Positions 46,036 to 56,378 of a stretch of DNA of 64,000 nt are shown piece after piece. Every line of letters begins with the position of its first letter. Position 1 is the first letter of the stretch. The notes below the pieces were generated by a model. The model worked only from the letters and a program-made list of their open reading frames with translations, searched no databases and was not told the origin of the DNA. A program made the position numbers and the translations under genes. This DNA is from Furcasterigmium furcatum (lineage: Eukaryota > Ascomycota > Sordariomycetes > Glomerellales > Plectosphaerellaceae): positions 310,001-374,000 of the forward strand of contig BCIA01000003.1 in assembly GCA_001599815.1 (NCBI GenBank). The letters run 5' to 3'.

Positions 46036-48162
46036 ATGGCGGAACCTACTCCAACTGCCAACTCTTCGTTGTTCGATTGCTTCCATGATAAACCCGAACC
46101 ACCCGAACCCAACGGTGACATTTCGGGCCCAGGTGTAAGTTCCCAGAGGCAGTTGGAATCCAGGCCACTTCATGACGAGTCACAACTGATACTTCCAGGT
46201 GCTCGCCGGGTTTCTTGGGACGGCTTATCTTGCCCTCTTGGTTCTCGCCGGCCATTACATCCTTGCATACGATCCCACCGCCAACCCATTTGGCGATGCG
46301 CGTGGACAACGCGACTCGGAAGCCGAGGAAGAAGGAATCGCACTGCTGGAGCGATCCAGTGCACAGTCCTTAAGCGTCGACGAACGAACACCAGAGCCTG
46401 GCCTTGGGCCCGTTGAGTCTCGCGAGAGGGTCTCAGAACAGAGCAGTTCTTCCCAGGCCCAACACGACCCCCAAGACGTCTGGATCACCAACCCAATCGA
46501 TCAGATGTTCCTTGAATTCATCCGGCGTTTGATCCCGGTAATTTCACGTCACCAGCGAGACAGGGAGTTGCGGGACCAAGTCCAGAAAGCTTTCGAACGG
46601 GTATGGTTGTCATTGCCAAAGTTCGAGGGAGACCAGCTAATGATCGTACTAGTGCATGCTGTCCTTCTGCGATATTCAGGTATTGACGGGCCTCGGAATC
46701 CTCGTCAGCGCCTACAGCACTCTTGGAGGCCAAGACGGAATATCTGCGTACCACTGGCAGATCGCCGTTTATCTCACCTGGTTCTCCAACCTCACCCACC
46801 TTACCGGCCTGACATTCCTGCGCGGGTACTTGAGCAAGAGAAATTCAGTGCGCAGCTGGCGGGTTGCCGCTATGACCTGTCTCTTTCTTCTACTGCTCAC
46901 CGCTCTCATTCCGACCGCACATTTCGACTGGCCATTTATAGCGGGGTTGCCGCACGTTGTCCCTGTGGCTAAACCCGCATCGTTCGCTCGGTGTTTCTTC
47001 GATTTGGGAGTTGTTGATCGGCGCGCAAGTCGAGGGGAGGGCGGGTGGACACTCTTCCAGTCCACATCATCAATGTTCACGAGCATGGTTCTGTTGGTAT
47101 TCAATTTTGGCACACGTCTGGCCAAGATGTCTCAGCATGCATCACGCTTCATGAGATGCACTATCCGCCGCCGCGTCAGCGATGTATTGAAAATACGCAT
47201 CTCCAAGGTCGCTACTCCATGCCCAACCGATGGCTCCGGGGTTATCTGCAAGAGAAAGTGTTTACGGAGCATGATCCTCCTCCGACCACTGGTGGCCCTC
47301 TTACTTACAGGGCGCCTCTATACGGACCTTTACGCGTCCATGTTGTCCGAAGTTTACTGGGCTTGGACGTCAGCAGCTTGGGTCACAATCCGCATTTTCT
47401 TCGCCAGGAGCTCAGCACCTGTGAACGAGAACCAACTCACCTTTGGCCAAGTTCTTGCTGTTTTCCTTCTCGCGTCGCCAACAGTTACTGCCGGTACTAC
47501 CTTGATACCTCTGCTAATTAAGGTTCCCCCAAACGAAAGACTCAGACCAGGTGTGTTCCCGCCTTCATACTTATCCAGTGGCTTCCTAATACATCTTGCA
47601 GAGCCTGCTTCTGAGAATTCTGAAGATACTTCCACGGCCAATGAGCCTTCATGGGATTTCGTGCATTTACAACAAAGCTCTCGAAGCTATAAAACCGCCT
47701 GGTCGACTCCTGCGATCTTATTGATGAAGACCTCGGTCCTTGTGGCCACCGTCGTTTTCCTCTTCACAGCCACCACAGTTCAATACTCGACTGGATTCGA
47801 ACCCGTCACGCACATCCTTCTTCTCGTAGTACAACCGGCCATTTGTTGTTACTATGTTAATTTGATTGGGCTATGCTGGATCGGCGGGAATGGTTCCCGC
47901 CAAGTCTCATCTTCCCATGAACCCAGTCAGGAGTCGAGAAGAAGGAAATTTTCTGTCAGCAAACTGGTGATTTGGTTCGTCAGCTGCGGCGTGTTCTTGG
48001 TTTTGTTCGTCGGGCCGGTCGCTTCCATATTTTATTTTGGTACGTTCCCCCTGTATTTGTCCTGGATGATGGCTGGTAGTTTGGCCCCTTTTGCTCTATA
48101 CTGCATCGGGTGTTGTGTAGGGGCCCTCTTGATGAAAGCACGGGAGGGTGTTCGGGCAGCTA
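46036..48162 (+). CDS. Polytopic membrane protein of unknown function, 3' end split by transposon
   Basis: Seen: exons 46036-46134, 46199-46600 and 46653 onward; the third exon is interrupted at 48162, where a transposon begins. Residues ~34-55 are a first membrane segment (VLAGFLGTAYLALLVLAGHY), then a Ser/Glu-rich loop, then the family motif CMLSFCDIQVLTGLGILVS with ISAYHWQIAVYLTWFSNLTH, known from a large uncharacterised group of fungal integral membrane proteins; several more membrane segments follow up to about 48130. Reading across the insertion site with one copy of the TA duplication continues in frame for ten codons to a TAA at 50104-50106, so almost all of the protein lies 5' of the element. 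At present the frame runs into the element and on into the assembly gap, giving a foreign C-terminus. Confidence 0.75.
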
Positions 48163-48212
48163 ACGTCCCACACCCATTACCTGGCCACCCCCCTGACCTG
48201 GCCACCCCAAAA
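48163..48212 (+). repeat. Left terminal inverted repeat (50 bp)
   Basis: Begins ACGTCCCACACCC and contains two copies of ACCTGGCCACCCC in direct orientation. Matches the reverse complement of 50023-50072 at 49 of 50 positions (G here, C there at position 33). Confidence 0.93.
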
Positions 48213-48298
48213 CTCCACACCGCTTCTTTGACCACCCCAACTAAATCGCTCATATCTTTACGAAACCTAGATAGATTTCTTCCAGACTTTCTACAGCT

Positions 48299-48708
48299 NN
48301 NNNNNNNNNNNNNNNNNNNNNNNNNNNNNNNNNNNNNNNNNNNNNNNNNNNNNNNNNNNNNNNNNNNNNNNNNNNNNNNNNNNNNNNNNNNNNNNNNNNN
48401 NNNNNNNNNNNNNNNNNNNNNNNNNNNNNNNNNNNNNNNNNNNNNNNNNNNNNNNNNNNNNNNNNNNNNNNNNNNNNNNNNNNNNNNNNNNNNNNNNNNN
48501 NNNNNNNNNNNNNNNNNNNNNNNNNNNNNNNNNNNNNNNNNNNNNNNNNNNNNNNNNNNNNNNNNNNNNNNNNNNNNNNNNNNNNNNNNNNNNNNNNNNN
48601 NNNNNNNNNNNNNNNNNNNNNNNNNNNNNNNNNNNNNNNNNNNNNNNNNNNNNNNNNNNNNNNNNNNNNNNNNNNNNNNNNNNNNNNNNNNNNNNNNNNN
48701 NNNNNNNN
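48299..48708. other. Assembly gap (410 N)
   Basis: Run of undetermined bases inside the transposon, hiding the N-terminal half of the transposase including its HTH_CENPB DNA-binding region. A gap inside a repeat element suggests collapsed copies elsewhere in the genome. Confidence 0.98.
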
Positions 48709-49974
48709 ATCAAGGTCCATAGAGCCAGGCCTATCGATTCCCAGCGTATCAACGGAGCCTCAGCTGACGTTATCAGGACTTGGTTCCGACGTCTAGCCGT
48801 CCCAGAGATCCAGGGCATCCAGCCAGCCAACAGATATAACATGGATGAGACGGGTATTCTAGAGGGTCGAGGGGCCAACGGTCTGGTCCTAGGATCCTCT
48901 GGGAGCCAGGCTCTCCGGAAAAAACAGCCAGGATCCAGAGCCTGGACCTCTATCCTCGAGTGTATCAGTGCCAAGGGATCCCTGCTCCCACCCTTGGTTA
49001 TCTTCAAGGGCAAGACAGTCCAACAGCAGTGGTTCCCTCTAGATCTGGATCCTTATATTGGATGGAAGTTCACAGCAACAGACAACGGCTGGACCAGCGA
49101 TTCAACAGCTATCTATTAGTTACAAGAGGTCTTCATCCCAGCTACCCAACCAACAGATCCATCCCAGCCCAGGCTATTAATCCTGGATAGGCATAGCAGT
49201 CACGAGACAACAGAATTTATGTATCTCTGCTACAGCAACAATATCCAACTGGTTTTCCTGCCTCCCCATACGTCCCACGTCCTTCAACCTCTTAATCAGT
49301 CTGTCTTTAGACCCTTGAAGGCAGCCTATAAGAAGGAGCTAGGATCCCTAGAGACCTGGAACGATTCAACAGTTATGGGCAAACGGGCCTTTCTATCCTG
49401 TTATCAGAAGGCTCGCGAGACTGCCTGTTCAATCCAGAACATCAAGAGTGGATAGAAATCGACAGGTCTATAGCCAGTATCCCTGGCTAAGCCCCTCCTA
49501 AGCCCTCTACTCCTAGATAATAGTAACGGGGCTAGCAGTACAGTTAATAGTATCCTGGATAGAGCTGTTGGATCCAGAGCTATTGAAAAATGGGATTTAG
49601 CTGGGTCTGCAGTAGCTTAGTCGACGCCTAGGAAGGCAGCTGATCTCTAGGGCCAGCTACGCCTATATAGCCAGCTGGATTAACCTACTAGTACGTAACG
49701 TCTACTATTCAGAAAGGTCTAAAAGGGATTCAACGAGAAGGACTACGCCCTTACAACCTCGCAACAGAAGATCCAGATCCTAGAGGCCCAGTTGGAAGCA
49801 GCCAGGCCTAGGAAAATGAAGAAGGTCCAGATCAGCCCCAATTCGAAGTTCGCCGATATCAACGCTATCCATAGGGCCCAGATTGAAGCTGGCGATAAAA
49901 TAGATCAGATAGATGGATCCAGCGACGTTGAAATACCTAGTGGCCCAGAGGACTGTATCACAGTTGCAGCGTAG
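48709..49974 (+). pseudogene. DDE_1 (pogo/CENP-B-like) transposase, inactivated
   Basis: Seen: one frame from the gap edge to the final TAG at 49972, without frameshifts but with eight internal stops (49117, 49453, 49471, 49618, 49648, 49681, 49696, 49720), all TAG or TAA. Domain remains: NRYNMDETGILEGRG (first catalytic Asp), SILECISAKGSLLPPLVIFK, LLILDRHSSHETTEFM (second Asp, with Arg where relatives have Gly) and PPHTSHVLQPLNQSVFRPLK (third Asp replaced by Asn), then a C-terminal segment SPNSKFADINAIHRAQIEAG typical of fungal family members. Each change fits a C:G to T:A transition, the signature of RIP. N-terminus lies in the gap. Confidence 0.9.
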
Positions 49975-50022
49975 CCAGTTTTAATTGATCTTGAAGTTGG
50001 TGTCGCGATTCTGGTGACGTTT

Positions 50023-50072
50023 TTTTGGGGTGGCCAGGTGAGGGGGGTGGCCAGGTAATGGGTGTGGGACGT
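50023..50072 (-). repeat. Right terminal inverted repeat (50 bp)
   Basis: Mirror of 48163-48212, ending GGGTGTGGGACGT immediately before the TA duplication. Carries the same two internal ACCTGGCCACCCC units on the opposite strand. Confidence 0.93.
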
Positions 50073-50074
50073 TA

Positions 50075-50106
50075 TTCGGGTAGCTACCCGTGTATGCTGC
50101 CCCTAA
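50075..50106 (+). pseudogene. Severed 3' tail of the interrupted membrane-protein gene
   Basis: When the frame at 48162 is continued here with a single TA, it reads ten codons (ending ATRVCCP) and then TAA at 50104-50106. This is the presumed original C-terminus; it is inferred from frame continuity and the clean target duplication. Confidence 0.55.
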
Positions 50107-50452
50107 CTTTGCCGTCTCAAGGAGTACCTCAATGAACATGGAGTTTTGAATCCGACGATGTGTCTTTCGAGAAGCAGGCCACTCCTCTCTTTCTAGCTCG
50201 TCTTTGACTCGGGTTCCTAGTCTCTAATCGAGTGTATTTATATCCGCGTCACCAATTTTACGGCCATCTAGAGCATCAATAGCTAGGTAAATGAAAATTA
50301 GCAAGGGCATTTTATAATCGTAGCATCTACAAGCGAACCCTGGCTCACAGAGACCAAGACCTTTTAATTTTGCAGGACATCAATAGTTACATGTTGAAAA
50401 CATACTTCTTGAAGAATGAAGAGAGAGACCTAACGCCTAGGAGCTGCTATTC
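50107..50452. other. AT-rich stretch, no gene recognised
   Basis: 346 bp, noticeably AT-rich, presumably the former 3' UTR of the interrupted gene. No RNA gene or repeat identified. Confidence 0.45.
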
Positions 50453-50661
50453 TCAAGTCTCGATAGTCTCCAAGTTTGAGATCCGAGTGGCCCGAAACGC
50501 TCTGAAGGATGTCCGTTGCTGATCTGTCATCGTGTCCCACTCAGCGTCCCTCTTCTTGCTCCGCCAGACGTAATAGGCCTTGCTGCCGGCGTAGACGAGA
50601 AGGTTCCACGCCGCCATGGCAATGAGGACCGAATTGCCCCGCTTGTACAGCGGCCTGTCTT
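50453..50661 (-). pseudogene. Relic last exon of an ACS-family MFS permease
   Basis: Seen: 69 codons reading EDRPLYKRGNSVLIAMAAWN, then AYYVWRSKKRDAEWDTMTDQ and a TGA stop. This is the ending of Dal5/Liz1-type permeases (compare the tail of the gene at 8949-11004: RYLEGNKNLL, YYTWRNNSRDKIWNSM). A plausible intron acceptor (TAG) sits just upstream at 50662-50664, but no other permease exon follows within the next 2 kb on this strand, where another gene occupies the sequence. Inference: remnant of a deleted or rearranged permease gene. Confidence 0.75.
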
Positions 50662-50713
50662 CTATACTAAGTCCAGAGTCACATCTCATCACACCAGGCA
50701 TCCTACCTGCCTA

Positions 50714-52631
50714 CTAGCCGATACTGTCTACGATCTTCCATACGCTCCGAGGCCAGTTGTCGTAAGACAGAAGGAAGAGTTGTGACTCTTCCGCCTGCGC
50801 CAGTTCCTCGGGCTTCGGCCGCCACTCTCTCGGCATCAGGACGTATGACTCGAAGTACCGCGCGTCGCATGTGAAGGTGGCCGCGCCGACCCGCAGGTCA
50901 ATATTGTCCGTCACGATGCGATCTCGCACGTGGTGCATGTCTCGGACACACTCGAGCCGCCGTCGGCGGATCCGGCCTGGCAAAGAGTCCGGCTTAGTGA
51001 TGTCGATGCCGAGCTTGGCCGCTTTTTCTAGCAGCACAGCCTTGTAGTGGGGGTTTGGGCTGAAGCCGGCCTCGAGGTAGTGGTAGTGATCAGGGCTCGT
51101 GGGTTGCAGGTTTCCGTCATGGGCGGAATCAGCCCAGGAATCAACGAGCCCGACGAATTCTGGCGGACGTGCCGCGGGATCAAAGGCTTCGGTCCCGTTG
51201 ATGAGGAGGTCGAAGAGGTCTTGGTAGTCAGCGTAGATGGCGGCTCGCATGACCTGACTCCGCATAGGCGGGAAGTGAAGCGCAAGAGCCTTGTAGGTAT
51301 CGACTTGGGCAATATCCGGATACCATATGTGGTACGGGTAGTATAGGATGCGCCGATTCTTCCCGAGGAAGCGAGAGAGGTCGTCGCTCATGATGTACCG
51401 GGCGTTGACGGCATGTTTGATGATTTGGTTGGTATCCTCGGTTATCTGCGACGCCCACCATCGGGCAAAGAGTGCGTTGCGATCTATCCCGTATAAGCTG
51501 GGCGGACTTCCACGACAGATAGGCAGGCTTACAGATGCCGCGCTCTATACAGCGCAGCTCTCCTTCAACGAACCATGGGCGTCTGAGGCGCACGTAGCGA
51601 TCGACATTCCCGTAGTATGCCGCCATGCAAATAAGCCAGTCCTTGTCACAGGTGGGCAGATCCTCAGGGATAGGCTCGCTCAAGAGCCTCGTCACGACCT
51701 CCGGCAGCTCTGGCAGGGCCTGTCTATGTGCATCAGGGTCGTACACTTTATCGTAATGGGTACATTCCCAGTCGGGCGACCTGAAGAAATACTGCTTCAC
51801 CGAACTCGTCGTGTCCAGCTGCATGTCTTCAGTGACGTTGAAGTGGGGCTGCCTATACCCAGGGAACCCGAAGATCTCGAAGTCCATGCCTTCAATGAAG
51901 TTCTCATAGGGGTCAGCATCGTCGCCGGGCTCCCAGTCACCTTCTTCGCCCGAGACGAGCCCAACGGGTGCCAGGATGGGCTGCTTGTGATCGAGCCAGC
52001 TCCTGATGCATGTATCGCCATTCAATCTGGCGGGGCGCGGGTCGGAAAGGTGGAGGGATCCGTGGTGATCGTCAAACACCCGCCATTTGACAGGTGCCCC
52101 GAGAATCTGCTCGTAGATCTCTAGGCTTCCGCTCTCGCGCGCCTCCTCTGCTATGGCAACTTCCGGGAGAATATCAAGGCTCCGGTATAGGTCGGTGTGG
52201 CCGGCGATAGCACAGACTCTTCCAACTTGGTATCGCATCTGCGGATATCGCGCTGCCAGTGCCTGGAGGGTCTTTTTGGAGGGGAGGTCAGGGTGCCAGA
52301 TGCAGTAAGGGAACCCATCATCGGCCGTTATGTCAGGAATCTCGTCACTCATGATGGTCCTGGCATTGAGGGCTCTGGTAAACAGAGGCAGGACACCCCT
52401 GAGGATGGCCGCCGGCCCGGATGCGAAGGACGGGTAGTGGCGGATCCCGCGGACGACGGCGTACTGGGTTGCAAGCCGTCCAAGGCTGGAGGGGAGCAGT
52501 TGGCCCTGGAGGGCAGCTTTGGCTTCCTGTAGATTGAAGGCGCGGGAGCGTAATCTCCTGATGAGCTCTTCTTGGTGGCTGGCGGCAACGGCGGGGCCGC
52601 CTGGATCTGGGGTTTCTTGGGGGAGCTCCAT
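50714..52631 (-). CDS. Repeat-containing protein of unknown function, internally duplicated
   Basis: Seen: exons 51533-52631 and 50714-51483, 622 aa. The 49-nt intron (GTAAGC...GATAG) splits a Tyr codon; splicing yields ERGIYRNALFARWWASQI. Start ATG 52631 (MELPQETPDP). Two halves repeat a unit: residues ~89-150 (NARTIMSDEIPDIT, YCIWHPD, MRYQVGRVCAIAGHTDLYRSL) and ~393-455 (NARYIMSDDLSRF, YHIWYPD, MRSQVMRAAIYADYQDLFDLL), about 304 residues apart, each ending in an ankyrin-like helix pair. Similar repetitive proteins are scattered in related fungi, often with HET or NLR-rich neighbourhoods, but I know of no function. No signal peptide or membrane segment. Could be a scaffold or interaction protein. 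Confidence 0.75.
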
Positions 52632-55042
52632 TGGCAGCAAGTAGTCTCAGTATGTCAATGAAAATATGCGGCAATGAGGTCGGGAAGAGCCTGTGGTTCT
52701 GGACACGAGAAACAAGAAGCCAGGTTGAATGTGTTGTGGAATGGGAGAGAACGAGATCAATGGCAAACCTTTCGGGGGACGAGGGGGGAAGGCAAGGTTT
52801 TCCTGTTGGCGCTGTGCAGGCCGACCATGAATCTGCCATGATCCACGTGCTAATTAAACCCTGCAGCGGGCGTTCATGAGCCATTGTATCTCCTGGCCGG
52901 GCCACTTCGCGAATATTGCTGAAGGTGGTGCATGCGGGTGGTTCGGTCGTCGCCAAAGTCTGGGCGGCCGTTGGTGCGCAGCCACATCCATATATGTACG
53001 AGCACCCTATAAAGCCGGGAACCACAGGGGCTATGAGCTCACTGAATTTCCTAAATCTGGTAAAATTCTTGTCCGGCTCAAACCTAGATTCCCCGGATAC
53101 GACGCTGCGGCCGGTCAGTTGACTCACCCTCCACGTGCGCATGCATGCCTCGCAGCAATGCGCTCAGGTCGCTCGACAGTGTGATGAATGCAGCCAGCCT
53201 GAAGCCCGCAGGCTCGGCGAACAGGGGAGCAAGACGGTTCAAGACATGGAATTAGGGACGGGTGACTGACTCACGGTCTGCAGAGTGTCCCCCTCTCCGT
53301 TAAAGTCAGCATTAACAGTTGCTTAGGGATTAATTCGGCCGCAGAAAGGGAGTCCGGGTGCTTTCGACCGGCGAGAAGCCGTTTCTGGACCCTCATTCGG
53401 TGTCAAGACGCGAGGCTCTAGGCCTACCGCTGTGAGTATCGCTGCCGGACATGTCGATTTCGATTGCTCCATGACCCGGGTAGTACTATAGGTAGTCATC
53501 TTCAGACTGGTGTATCAATTCAGTGTTTGCATCAAATGTCGGATCGCTCGTGGATTCTAAGCAGCTCGGTGGTTCACAGCCAACGCGGAACTTGATGCAG
53601 TTCTGGCAGAGCGGCCTTCGTCGCACTAGCATCGTAAGCATTATGGTCTCACGGTCACGGACTCGAAATTCACGGGATTCTCAAGCTCGTACCTTGATTT
53701 TCCGTTGCTTGCATATTGCTCAGCCGTTCCTGGACTTGCGGTGCGTCTCCCTGTTCAGACGTTGCAGGGAGGAGGCGCACTTGGGGGAATGCAGGCTTTC
53801 CATTTCAGCAACTATTCAACTACCAGTAGTATGGGATTTATTGACCATCAGCTGCCCGCGAGGAGAGCCAGAGGTACAATTTTCCTAGAAGTTGGCGGCC
53901 GGTCCCCTGAAATACAGTTTGGTTGTCAGCCCTGGGAGAGTCGCGCCATTGGCCCCTTCGATCGCGACAGCGGCCTGGCCTTGGTGTTCACCGAGTTCTC
54001 ACCGAAGCTTCACCGGGTCTTCACCGTCCTCACCCCATCCTCAACGACCCAAGACTCAGTGCAGCCAAGCCTTCGTCGTCCCCTCAAGACTGCACCAGAT
54101 TAGTTTAGTAAATCCATGATTTTTTTGTTTTTACTTTGCGACTCAGACTCATCGGGTCGGAGAGATCCTTTGACTTTGCCGCAGCATTCAAATGTCGGGA
54201 CTCAGGAGGCGAACAGATGAGATGCACCATCGCTGTCTTTAAGAATGCGTCGTTTGTTTTGGGTTTCCGTTGTTTGTCCTCGTCTGAAATGAATTGTTTG
54301 ACACGTATGTCAGAGCTTATCCGGACGGCCAAAGACTCGCAACAAAGGACGCGCGCAAACAACGGGTTTTCATCAGACGAACCGGACCAGTGCCAAGCCA
54401 TTCGGCGGCAAGTTCAACGTTTCGTCTGCCCCCCGATGGACTCCGCCTGTGGACCTCGGCGGGTTCGACCCAACGTCGCACTCGGTTTGGCGGGAGATTT
54501 CCATCGGGAGAGACGAGATGATGCTAACAGCGGTTGGCGGCTCTTAGCTCAGGGGCTCCCGTGTGCTAGTTGTCTCAGAGCCCTGTCTCTTCCCCATACC
54601 AAGCATGGATGGCACCCATCACCCATCCCCCTGGATCTGCCGAGGGCGTGTTCTAGACCGAGACACTCCCTCTCAAATGACGCTGTTCATCTTGGTCGAA
54701 ACCGCGGCGCCTGGCTGGAAAAGAAAACTGCGCTGGTGCAGGGGACGGCGTCTCTGCTAGATGGCCGGCATGGATGGCCCCTTCAAACAGCCTGACTGAG
54801 CAGTCCAGTGTCGGCATGAAAGGAGACGGACATTGTCCCTCGACATATATAACAATGAGCGCCCCCTGGCCGAGGGCGAACCCTCGAAATGCCTCTCCCT
54901 ATGGTCCGTTAAACCACTTCCCTTCTTTCAACATTCATTCTTTCGGTCACTCCTTTGCACCCGTTGCCTCGAGCTCCTACTTTCATTCATCGACACATAT
55001 TCACTCCCAGTCCTGGTGATCACCCCCTTTTACTCACTCAAA
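52632..55042. other. Gene-poor 2.4-kb stretch
   Basis: No defensible gene. A TTCACCG-like motif recurs four times at about 53985-54035. A 219-codon frame (54136-54795) has no motif, signal peptide or intron structure. The final 200 bp contain the promoter of the CAP gene, with a TATA-like box at 54846-54852 and a CT-rich leader. The first ~250 bp serve the minus-strand repeat-protein gene. Confidence 0.5.
54846..54852 (+). promoter_or_regulatory. TATA-like box upstream of CAP gene
   Basis: TATATAA, 191 bp before the ATG at 55043 and followed by a long pyrimidine-rich leader, as in strongly expressed fungal secretory genes. Confidence 0.45.
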
Positions 55043-55889
55043 ATGCGTGTCTCTACCGTTACGACTCTCGCCGTGGCCCTCCTGGCCTCCGACGCCGCCG
55101 CCTGGAGGCACCGCGGCAACTCCTGGAGGTGGTCGAGGCCCGGACGCGGCGGAAGCGTCATCGACCCCGTCACCTGCACCGACGCCGTCGAGGCTCCCGC
55201 CCCGACCGCTGATGCCCCGGTCGTCCCGGCTCCCGCCCCGACTACCACCCTGGTCGAGGTCACCACCACGCCCGAAGCCGCTCCCCCGGCCGCCGACACC
55301 GAGGCCCCCGCGGCGCCCCCGGCGTCCGGCAACCTGGGCGACGACGAGCAGAAGGCCCTCGACGCCCACAACGCCGCCCGCTCCGAGGTTGGCACCCCCG
55401 CCCTCGAGTGGGATGATGAGCTCGCCCAGGCCGCCCTCGAGTGGGCCAACCACCTCACCTCCGTCGGCTCCCTGACGCACTCGAGCGGCACCGGCCACGG
55501 CGAGAACCTTTACATGCAGTCCGGCCGCAGCGCTGCCACCCCCCTCACCGACGGCTCTGACGCCTGGATCTCCGAGAAGTCCGACTACAGCGGCCAGCCG
55601 GTCGGCCAAGGCAACTTCGGCTCCTACGGCCACTACAGTATGTTACCCTTACACTCCCCGATGCTGCTACAAGTGACAATTTGCTAACACCTTCACAGCC
55701 CAGGTCGTCTGGAAGTCCACCACCAAGGTCGGCATCGCTGCCGCCTCCGACTCGAGCGGCCGCACCTACGTCGTGGCCCGCTACTCGCCCGCCGGCAACT
55801 TGTAAGTCATCACAACCCCTCCCCTCATTCTCGTACATATGTCCAGTCAGCTAACATTGATACCCAGCGTCGGCCAGACTCCCTTCTAA
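55043..55889 (+). CDS. Secreted CAP/PR-1-domain (SCP/TAPS) protein
   Basis: Seen: exons 55043-55637, 55699-55801 and 55868-55889, 239 aa. Signal peptide at ~1-20 (TTLAVALLASDAAA). Then a basic patch, an Ala/Pro/Thr-rich linker (about 45-100) and a CAP domain from about residue 105: QKALDAHNAARSEVGTPALE, AALEWANHLTSVGSLTHSS and GHGENLY. The family signature GHYTQVVWKSTTKVG is completed across intron 1, followed by YVVARYSPAGNFVGQTPF at the end. Putative metal/active-site residues (His in AHNAAR, Glu and His in GHGENLY/GHYTQ) are present. Known: fungal CAP proteins (yeast Pry1-3) bind sterols and fatty acids outside the cell and some act in virulence. Inferred role: extracellular lipid-binding protein. 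The third exon is only 22 nt. Confidence 0.92.
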
Positions 55890-56378
55890 GCGTAGTTGCG
55901 AAGACCACTTCTTCTCCAGGCACATTTCGGCTACAGCTCGTTCGTTTTTAAGCTGGGGCCCATTTCCCTTGGAGAAGATCCCATTCGGGAAATTTTCCTT
56001 TCGTTCGGCCGAGATGCCTCCCTTTTTGAGTTAGACGGGGTTTCTGGACAAATCCGCCAGATGGTTTCTACCCGGTGCGGTAGCTTGGGACACCGCGCCG
56101 GCTTTTCTCATGGCCCAGCGCCGCCCTTCTTTTGAACATATCTTACATAGCTTACTGCAGGAACTATGAAAATCTTGTCCCTATTCTTCTTTTCTCGCGC
56201 AATCATATGAATGATGTCAGGTCAGCTGTTCATTGCGAGGGCTGCCGTTCATGCTACCATGGGCATCTGGTTCCAGGCTTTGGCATCCGTCGGTGTGCGG
56301 AGAACTTGAAAAGAATATAGATTGTACTAAAAGCCACTTGCTGACAATATCAATCCTACTCGCCCAAGCCTAACGCGC
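55890..56378. other. Intergenic stretch between convergent genes
   Basis: 489 bp of 3' flanks. No gene recognised. Confidence 0.5.

Larger units (their letters stand above)
48163..50072. mobile_element. pogo/Fot-like Tc1-mariner DNA transposon, degenerate
   Basis: Seen: the ends are 50-bp inverted repeats (48163-48212 and 50023-50072) differing at one position. The element is flanked by TA on both sides (48161-48162 and 50073-50074), the target duplication of Tc1/mariner/pogo elements. Between them is a transposase relic with a DDE_1/CENP-B-like core (48709-49974). Apparent length is 1910 bp including 410 N, so true length is uncertain. The element lies in the same orientation as the host gene it interrupts. 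Multiple stops and loss of the third catalytic Asp show it cannot move on its own. Known: Fot1, Pot2 and pogo elements of ascomycetes have this architecture. Confidence 0.9.

Noticed and set aside
50662..50713. Joining the permease relic to the neighbouring 622-aa gene as one transcript
   Set aside because: The 622-aa frame has its own TAG stop just before, and the relic matches only permease C-termini.
54136..54795. 219-codon frame in the gene-poor stretch
   Set aside because: No domain, signal peptide, membrane segment or plausible splicing. Composition resembles translated non-coding DNA.
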